Both the position numbers and the translations under genes were made by a program. The notes below the pieces were generated by a model. The model had not been told where the DNA came from. It was given only the letters and a program-made list of their open reading frames with translations, and did not search any database. A stretch of DNA of 64,000 nucleotides from contig BSDZ01000045.1 of the NCBI GenBank assembly GCA_030268105.1, positions 62,001-126,000 of the forward strand. Direction: 5' to 3'. Positions 57,501 through 64,000 of this stretch are shown piece by piece (the stretch's first letter is position 1; each line of letters begins with the position of its first letter). The DNA is from Volvox africanus. Its lineage: Eukaryota > Chlorophyta > Chlorophyceae > Chlamydomonadales > Volvocaceae.

Positions 57501-58572
57501 AACTGAGGGGGGATACGATGCGGTGTTCGTAATGGTCGATCGTCTGACTAAGATCGTCTGACACCTAGCACCATGCACATCATCCTGCACGGCTGAGCAA
57601 ACCGCACGTTTGTTTTTCGACAATGTGGTTCGGTTACACGGGGTTCCCAAAAATGTGATTTCGGACCGTGGTGGGCAGTTCACGTCTAAGTTTTGGGAAG
57701 CGCTCTGCAAACTAGTTGGCATGCGCGTCAACCTGAGCACGGCGTATCACCCGCAGACTGATGGTCAAACCGAACGCACAAATCGCACGTTGGGTGATAT
57801 GTTGCGCAATTATGCTGGTCGCACACCCCTCGTTTGGGATACGTATTTGACTGCGGCAGAATTCGCGCTTAACAACACTGTTAACCGCTCAACAGGCAAA
57901 AGTCCGTTCTTTCTCAACTACGGATTTCATCCCGCGCTACCCGTGTGGCGTGAGTTGGAAGTGAACGTGCCTGCTGCTAAACTTTTTGCCAAGTCTTTTA
58001 TGTCCCGAATCACAGACGCGAAGTCATGTTGGGACGCGGCACAGCAACGAACGACGGAATACTACAACAAATCCAAGCAGGATGTGACGTTTTCAGAAGG
58101 GCAACTCGTGTTGCTAAGCACCAAGAACTTGCGTTCCTTGGCCGACGGATCCCGAAAACTCTTACCTCGCTGGATTGGTCCGTATCCTGTCGTGCGCATG
58201 GTTGGGAATGTGGCTGTGGAGCTTGCATTGCCCGCTGATATGACCATTCACCCCACGTTTCACGTATCGCTTGTTCGTCCGTATCATGGTACGGAACCCG
58301 TCCCTGAGCCTGCTAACGCCCCCGCAGCGATCGAACCAGTTCCCGAGACCTGGATCGCTGGTAAACAGAAGTTTTACGATGTGGAGCGGGTGTTAGATTA
58401 TCGCGCGCGTCGTGTGGGCCGACACCGACGTAAGCGGACAGTACACGAGTACTTGGTCAAGTGGACAGGGTATACCGACGAGCACAACTCATGCGAACCG
58501 GCACGCAACTTCTCACAGGACATGAAACCCCTGCTCGAAGAAGCCCGCAAACGTGCCACGCAAGCCCAATGA
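54508..58572 (+). CDS. pol: pol of family A, copy 3 (protease, RT, RNase H, integrase, chromodomain)
   Basis: This is the replication polyprotein, in the same frame as gag and reached only by passing the UAG. There is no ATG at its start. Order: leader; aspartic protease (LVDTGASDDFIS, 55,138 onward); reverse transcriptase with YLDD at 56,230-56,241; RNase H (VVSDTSIFGSG, TDHKPLTFL); tether with NIADALSRHPS; integrase HHCC finger (57,258-57,400); DDE core with Asp in SMDFVV, Asp in SDRGGQF and Glu in QTERTNR; GPY/F module (WIGPYPVVRMV); chromodomain (58,370-58,510). A TGA at 57,559-57,561 cuts the integrase core just after the first catalytic Asp. In the chromodomain a normally conserved Trp is Cys (58,492-58,494). 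Without the TGA the frame is open for 1,355 codons. Confidence 0.9.
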
Positions 58573-58616
58573 CCCCTGCAGTCGATGCTGTATGATGCAG
58601 CGAGGATGCTGCATAC

Positions 58617-58626
58617 GGGAGGGGGG
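58617..58626 (+). promoter_or_regulatory. polypurine tract of copy 3
   Basis: GGGAGGGGGG lies five bases before the 3' LTR start. The same tract is seen beside the copy 2 LTR at about 45,926. Confidence 0.8.
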
Positions 58627-58631
58627 ATAAT

Positions 58632-59455
58632 TGTTGTGCTACGGTTAGTTTCCCGCCGATGCGTAGGTCGATGTGATCCTACAAGGCAAAGTGCTATTGT
58701 GATGAACGCATTGCATATGAATGAATCTGCATGATATAAATGTATTTGTGTACATTTATATATGCATTTGGCATGTTGTCATTACCCATCGCGACATCAC
58801 ATCATGGCAAATCCGCCTAGCATGCATGAAAGCCCGAAGCATTGAAGTGCGCATTATGCTCGTGCTACGAAACGATAAGTAATATTATCTGATATAATAT
58901 TACTTCATTACAGCACACGTTGAGAGCGCCGCACTCATCGCGACACATGCCCTGCAACCGGATATCGTTATCCGGACCCTTGCATCATGCGAATGCCGGA
59001 AAGGCTTATACGTTGTTATGCGTAGACATCGCCTATATGCAGTAGGATTGTCACATCTAGGATCGGCCTCCTAATGTGAATCGTACGGCATTGCGATACT
59101 GCGAGTATAACAGATGCGAGGACGGCTAAGCAAGACAAGACATTCGATACCAGAGAACACTTGTGTGTTCTATATTTCTATTGCTTTACGCTATTCTACT
59201 TAGCCCGAGCTAAGCCTGAACTTCGCTAATCACCGCCGCGTGATGATTGCTTGCTTCCGGCGCTGACGGCGATTTCGTCCATTGCATCGTTCCGATCTGT
59301 AAGACTGTAAGTTATATCTCTCTTCGTCTTGAAGTCTTCCGCTGTCTCTGTTTGCTCTCGCTTGCCTTGCTGTACTTGCAAGTGCTCGCGCATCGGTGTC
59401 GAAAGTCTCCAGACGTGCAGATACTTATGAGCAAACGCGAACGAGAGGTACAACA
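58632..59455 (+). repeat. 3' LTR of copy 3
   Basis: 824 bp, same length as the 5' LTR, with about seven substitutions by eye. The palindrome CCGGATATCGTTATCCGG is at 58,958-58,975. Confidence 0.95.
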
Positions 59456-60005
59456 TTGAACACACGAGTGTTCTCCGGTATTGAATGTCTTATTTACTTA
59501 GCCGTCCTCACATCTGTTATACTTGCAGCATCGCAATGGTTTACGATTCACACTAGGAGGCCGATCCTAAGTGTGACAACCCTACTGCATATAGGCAATG
59601 TCCAAGCATAACAACCGATAAGCCTTTCCGGCATTCACATGATGCAAGGGTCCGAATAATGATATTCGGTTGCAAGGCATGTATCGCAACGAGTGCGGCG
59701 CTCTCAACGTGTGCTGTAATGAAGTAATATTATATCAGATAATATTACTTATCGTTTCGTAGCACGAGCATAATGCGCACTTCAATGATTCGGGATTTCA
59801 TGCATGCTAGGCCGATTTGCCATGATGCGATGTCGCGATGGATAATGGTGACATGCCAAATGCATATATAATTGTATATGAATACATTTATATCATGCAA
59901 GTTCATTCATATGCATTGATCGTTCATGCGTTCATCAAAATAGCACTTCACCTCGTAGCGTCGCATCGACCTACACATCGGCGGGAAATGAACCGTAGCA
60001 CAACA
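59456..60005 (-). repeat. family A copy 2 5' LTR, outer part
   Basis: This is the continuation of the LTR split by copy 3, beginning with the duplicated TTGAA. It ends (minus-strand start TGTTGTGCTACGG) at 60,005, where copia sequence GAGTC begins. The palindrome CCGAATAATGATATTCGG is at 59,652-59,669. Confidence 0.88.
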
Positions 60006-61991
60006 GAGTCAAGGGGACGTATGCGCAACAAACCCAATGGACGAGGAGGTTCGCGACCCGGGCCAAGCACAAGTGGAGCGGAGGATCACAATGATGGAGC
60101 GGGCACATCCGGCACGGGCAGTGGGCACGGAATTCACAAGAAGGGAGCCGGACAAGCGCAAGTGGAGCTGAGGATCATGGTGGTGGAGCGGGCACATCGG
60201 GAGGACCGCACGCATGGAACACCGAGCAGATCTCATCACGTGATAATGAGGAAGATGCCGAGGATGAGGACAATATGGACATGGCGGAAGACATGGACGA
60301 GGATGAAGGCTTCGCTGCTCGATATCCTGTACATGCACGAAAGCGCCCATGTGAGTGGTGGAGAAACCAGAGGGCCGTCACAGCACGTATGAACATAGCT
60401 GCGGGGTTGCGAGAGCCTTGCGCATATCAAGAAGCGATAACAGGACCTAATGGTGATGAGTGGAAGAAAGCCATGGATGAAGAGATCCTTGCGCAGATGA
60501 CCAATGGAGCATGGGAAGTAGGGGTCCCGCCTCCCAGAACCAACATCCTGCCTTGTCGTTGGGTCTATAAAGTCAAGACAAACCCTGATGACTCAGTACA
60601 TAGATTATAGATGCGCTTAATTGCGGAGGGATTCGCACAGCCCGAGGGGGTGGACTATGGGGGTTTTTGCCCCGATATTTGCCCCGACCTCCAGAGGTTC
60701 ATCGTTTAGGCCACTCTTAGCAATTGCTGCCGCTAGAGGATTAGATATTCATCACCTAGACATATCCAAGGCGTTCTTAATTGGAGATCTCAAAGAAGAA
60801 ATCTGGATGATGCAGCCACCAGGATATGAGTTGGATAACCCAGGGGTTGCATGTCGATTGATAAAATTCATTTACGGGCTCATACAAGCATCTCACTGCT
60901 GGTACAATAAGCTGTGAGATAAGTTTGCGGAGATCGGATTGAACCCATCGAAGTCTGATCAGGCGATGTTTACTAAGATGGACAAGGAAGAGACAATTTT
61001 CGTGCTAGTGCATGTGGATGACATGTGCATTGCAGCAAAGGATCCCGAGCTGATCAGGCGCGTCAAGGAGGAGATTGGAAGTCTTTTCAAAGTGAGAGAC
61101 CTAGGGCAGATCAACACGTTCTTGGGCATGGAGGTTGAGCGTCAAGCTGATGGGGACATCACACTATCACAGCCGCGATATGTAGAGCGCGTATTGGAGC
61201 AGCACGGAATGGAAGAAGTCAAGCCCGGGACGATCCCTATTGCAGTAGGCGCGAGAATGAATTCGGAAAAAGAAGCGGAATTGCTGGCGGATCCAACGCC
61301 GTACAGGGCGCTGGTTGGCGAATTTAATTATGTGTCAGTTAGCACTCGGCAGGATCTGTGTTTTGCACTCGGCAGGATTTGAGTGTCTTGTCCAGATATA
61401 TGGCCAAACCAAGCAAATCGGCAATGGGCAAGGCCAAGGGAGTGGTACGTGGTACTTAGGTACGTGGCTGGAACTAGAAACTTGAGATTGCGTTTTCGGA
61501 AGAAAGGGGCAGAGATTGATGATGGTTACTGCGATTCAGATTGGGCCGGGGACTTAAGGTCCCGACGATCCACGACCGGATATGTGTTCCGTATCAATGG
61601 TAACGCAATCAGCTGGAGTAGCCAGCTGCAACGCACGGTGGCAACATCGTCTGTGGAGGCCGAGTATCAAGCCCTATCAGGGGCGGTCCGAGAGGCACTT
61701 TGGCTGGCTAAATTGTATGGAGATCTAGGTGCTGACGTTGATGGGATGAGGATCTGGATTGATTCCCAGGGGGCCATCAACCTGGGAAATAACCCGATAA
61801 ATTCATCACGATCAAAGCATATTGACATCCAGCATCATATGGTACGGGAGAGAGTAGCTAGTGGGGAAGTAGCCCTAAGGTACTGCTGTACGGAGGAGAT
61901 GGAGACAGACATCTTGACAAAGGCATTAGCAGAAGCAAATTTGCCTGGTGTCGCCGGGAGATGGGGATGGATGCCACCTAAGCTGGTGTAG
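60006..61991 (+). pseudogene. pol: Ty1/copia pol fragment: RT and RNase H
   Basis: The 3' part of a copia polyprotein. A Gly/Ser/Asp-rich linker is followed by the RT start (60,275-60,610, CRWVYKVKTNPD). RT continues with LDISKAFLIGDLKEEIWM and HVDDMCIAAKD (near 61,015), and then RVLEQHGMEEV and YRALVGEFNY. RNase H has YCDSDWAGD, ATSSVEAEYQALS and SKHIDIQHHMVRERV, ending at TAG 61,989. Breaks are TAG at 60,608, a frame change after it, TGA at 60,915-60,917 and TGA at 61,380-61,382. The first 1.09 kb is duplicated at 44,646-45,738 with the same stops, so the damage predates the duplication. Family A copy 2 is inserted at its left edge. Confidence 0.88.
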
Positions 61992-62131
61992 AGGATGATG
62001 TGAGCAAAGCTGCACAGAAAGGGACAAGCGCATGAAGCATTCCAGGAATGACTTCGAAGCTGTTCTTGAATGGAAGAGTTGGTAATGTTTGTACTCGGAG
62101 TTGTGTGGTGTCAAGATTGGAGGTAGTCAGT

Positions 62132-62549
62132 TGTTGGGAAGCAGAGATGTTGGTCCCAAGGGGTGTACCTTATGATGGACATGATGTCGAAGAGGGTTCA
62201 GTAAGTGTTGAGTTGATCCGGGACAATGACGTTTGTCCCAGGGTTGTGCTGAACTTGTACGGTAAACCAACATCATTATGTCCATGTGTTGAAGTGTGAC
62301 AATTTGAACCCGGGTGACTTCGGCCGGGAGTTGGCGGGCCCTTAGGACTTAGGGACCCAGTTGTACTTCTGAGACATTGCAATGGATAAGAGTGCGTGAG
62401 AGACGCAGTCGTGTGTACGGTGCGATGACCTAAGCGTGTGGATTCCGTTCGTGCGTGCGCACTACAAATAGGTTACTGTTGTTTCTATTGTTTGTTATAA
62501 ATACTTGCTAACTATCTACGGTTTCCTGACACATACCTTGTGATCAAAC
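62132..62549 (+). repeat. candidate copia 3' LTR
   Basis: It begins TGTTGGGAAGC after a purine-rich stretch (GATTGGAGGTAGTCAG), 140 bases after the RNase H stop, and contains TATAAATA at about 62,497. It could end at TGATCAAACA. No second LTR is present for confirmation. Confidence 0.35.
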
Positions 62550-62590
62550 AATGCATGCATAAGTTATGGCACCAAGGGCAATCCATCCAA

Positions 62591-62707
62591 CAGGTTATGA
62601 GCCCCGGACGCCCTAGTTCCGGCTACCCAATCCTGGTCAACAGCCAGCGGGAATCGAACCGGCGACTCAGGGCCAACCGCACACATGCGTTCGAGGCTCA
62701 TAACCTG
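62591..62707 (-). repeat. SINE-like hairpin with tRNA-derived core
   Basis: CAGGTTATGAGCC (62,591-62,603) and GGCTCATAACCTG (62,695-62,707) form perfect 13-bp inverted arms. The arm resembles the anticodon arm of a Met tRNA (CTCATAA loop). On the minus strand the interior has GGTTCGATTCCCGCTGGC, a perfect Pol III B box plus the same core as 13,058-13,090, ending TGTTGACCAGG. It may be a folded SINE or a small foldback element that captured a tRNA-related sequence. Confidence 0.5.
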
Positions 62708-62874
62708 ATGAAAACTGAGCAAATTAAAAAACTATTATATTGTATAGGCACATGGTATATGTTACGAGTAGTGGAAAGTTATCAGGTATTTAAAATAAAC
62801 AATAGAAACGACAATAACCTATTTGTAGTGCGCGCGCGCGGACGGAATCCACGCGCGTGTATATATACGCATAT

Positions 62875-63000
62875 ACAGATACAGATACAGATACAGATAC
62901 AGATACAGATACAGATACAGATACAGATACAGATACAGATACAGATACAGATACAGATACAGATACAGATACAGATACAGATACAGATACAGATACAGAT
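62875..63000 (+). repeat. (ACAGAT)21 hexanucleotide microsatellite
   Basis: Twenty-one perfect tandem copies of ACAGAT. Because the unit is six bases and contains no stop in most frames, it creates long artificial open frames on both strands. It separates the hairpin repeat from the copia fragment on the right. Confidence 0.97.
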
Positions 63001-63074
63001 ATACATATAATAGGACTTGAACACAAAAAAACATGGGATGCATTCGTTTTATTTGGCAGACGTGGATGTCTCAC

Positions 63075-64000
63075 TTAACTCGACATCGACCCCTTCACCA
63101 ATCCATGCCTAATCAACTTCTCCAAACGTTCCAGTCCGATATACCCATATCTCCTGTTCCACAGGTCCTTCCCTAAATTTGTGGATTTTGCGCAGGCCGC
63201 ACTGGCAAATCCTTTGCTCGATTCGTCAAGCTGAGCAACTTCGCATTCTAGTTTGTACAGGTTACCTTCTCGGTGGCCTGTGAGAACTATACTTCCGCGG
63301 CGACAAACACTAACAAATTGGCTATCAAATCGAACCACCCCCCTAAGGGACTTCTCACTGACGGATGCGCCGAAGAGGACTTTCACATGACTGCTCGGAA
63401 CAATGTAGACGTCCTTGATGGTGACAATCTTATCTAAGCAAAATGATGGCACTAACTTCAGAGTGCCCACGGCTATAGGGCGAATAACCTCTCCATCCAT
63501 ACTCATGATATCAAAACTGGCCTCTTCTTCAATCTTGGCAACATTCATCGGGTCCTGCTTATTGTAGGTTATGTGGTGAGACGCCCCTGAGTCCACATAC
63601 CAACCTCTCAGCCTGTCGTGCTCCAATCCAACGAAGGCACAGCTCTCCGGAGAATTTAGCATACGTCCTCCTGCGTCACCCTTTCGCTCTTGATCACCGC
63701 TTCATCTTGAGGACGCATGACCTTCCGCAGCACAGTACGGCTCTCTTGCTCCCAACGTTCTGTCGATCTTGAAGAAGTGTAGTCATTCCACCCTCGTAGT
63801 TGTTGTGAACTGTATGAGGATCACCAGTTGGCTTTCTTCTAAAATACCCCGCTGCTTGCGGCGGTGCTAAATTTATGATGTTCTGCAAAATAATTTGGAA
63901 TTTGTTCTAGGTTGCCATTCGTTTTGTTAAAAGTAAAATAACCTGACTTTCATGGTAATAAGTGTTGCCAGTTTTTCCTACCGATAGCAACAGCTTGAGC
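63075..64000 (-). pseudogene. pol: Ty1/copia fragment: gag end, protease and pre-integrase domain
   Basis: The minus-strand frame at 63,662-63,075 has the copia protease motif WYVDSGASHHIT (near 63,590) and the GAG-pre-integrase segment LWNRRYGYIGLERLEKLIRH. It stops just before integrase, next to the microsatellite region. A neighbouring frame (63,888-63,694) has Gag-like text. A degraded knuckle near 63,740 (CCGRSC, or C-A-A-E-G-H in another frame) means the gag-pro junction is shifted. It is opposite in strand to the copia element at 60-62 kb and covers a different part, so whether they are one family cannot be told. Confidence 0.75.

Larger units (their letters stand above)
52012..59455 (+). 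mobile_element. Ty3/gypsy chromovirus family A, copy 3, nearly intact
   Basis: A complete 7444-bp element. It has LTRs of 824 bp at 52,012-52,835 and 58,632-59,455, and a 5-bp target duplication TTGAA at 52,007-52,011 and 59,456-59,460. The primer-binding site is at 52,839-52,853 and the polypurine tract just before the 3' LTR. By eye the two LTRs differ at about seven positions, so the insertion is recent. Its target is the 5' LTR of copy 2, in opposite orientation. Coding capacity is whole except for one in-frame TGA in integrase. It is the best reference for this family. Confidence 0.95.

Noticed and set aside
62540..63078. Long open frames on both strands through the ACAGAT array, coding Gln-Ile, Asp-Thr, Val-Ser or Tyr-Leu repeats.
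   Set aside because: They follow from a stop-free hexanucleotide repeat and have no flanking coding signal.
1..64000. Search for prokaryotic features such as operons, Shine-Dalgarno sites, CRISPR arrays or insertion sequences.
   Set aside because: Spliceosomal introns, LTR retrotransposons and E(z) show a eukaryotic nuclear genome.

Overview
The window is nuclear DNA from a eukaryote with short introns and many transposons. A green-lineage alga is the best guess. The reasons are the CXC-SET layout of an Enhancer-of-zeste protein, chromodomain-bearing Ty3/gypsy elements, and short TTTTAGGG-type (Chlamydomonas-like) telomere motifs inside the sequence. None of these proves the species.

Host genes are few and split into small exons. 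A tRNA-Pro(CGG) gene lies at 4.16 kb. A minus-strand Polycomb histone methyltransferase gene, E(z), can be followed through 15 phase-consistent exons from 25.2 to 15.9 kb, with a tentative first exon near 25.56 kb. A complete seven-exon uracil-DNA glycosylase gene (UNG, 484 codons before the stop) runs from 31.1 to 35.6 kb. A bulb-lectin-like exon lies at 42.2-42.5 kb.

The rest is mobile DNA. Positions 1-3.4 kb hold the 3' half of a broken chromovirus. One Ty3/gypsy chromovirus family, here called family A, has three copies. Copy 1 (about 4.6-11.0 kb, minus) is rearranged. Copy 2 (45.7-52.0 kb, continuing at 59.5-60.0 kb, minus) is decayed. Copy 3 (52,012-59,455, plus) is nearly intact, with 824-bp LTRs and a TTGAA target duplication. 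Copy 3 sits inside an LTR of copy 2, and copy 2 sits inside a Ty1/copia element (pieces at 43.7-45.7 and 60.0-62.0 kb), so three insertions are stacked. Another copia fragment enters from the right edge.

At 36.6-40.9 kb a 4.3-kb terminal-inverted-repeat element of CACTA-like form has both ends packed with GCGTTA motifs. It carries a small spliced gene of unknown function and is inserted in a roughly 320-bp dispersed element that also occurs at 4.9 and 29 kb.

Four observations stand out. First, an in-frame UAG separates gag from pol in all three family A copies and is followed by a conserved short stem, which suggests stop-codon readthrough. Second, a conserved, probably spliced reading frame precedes gag. 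Third, two palindromes are kept in the LTRs, one with a compensatory change. Fourth, the TIR element carries its own spliced cargo gene.
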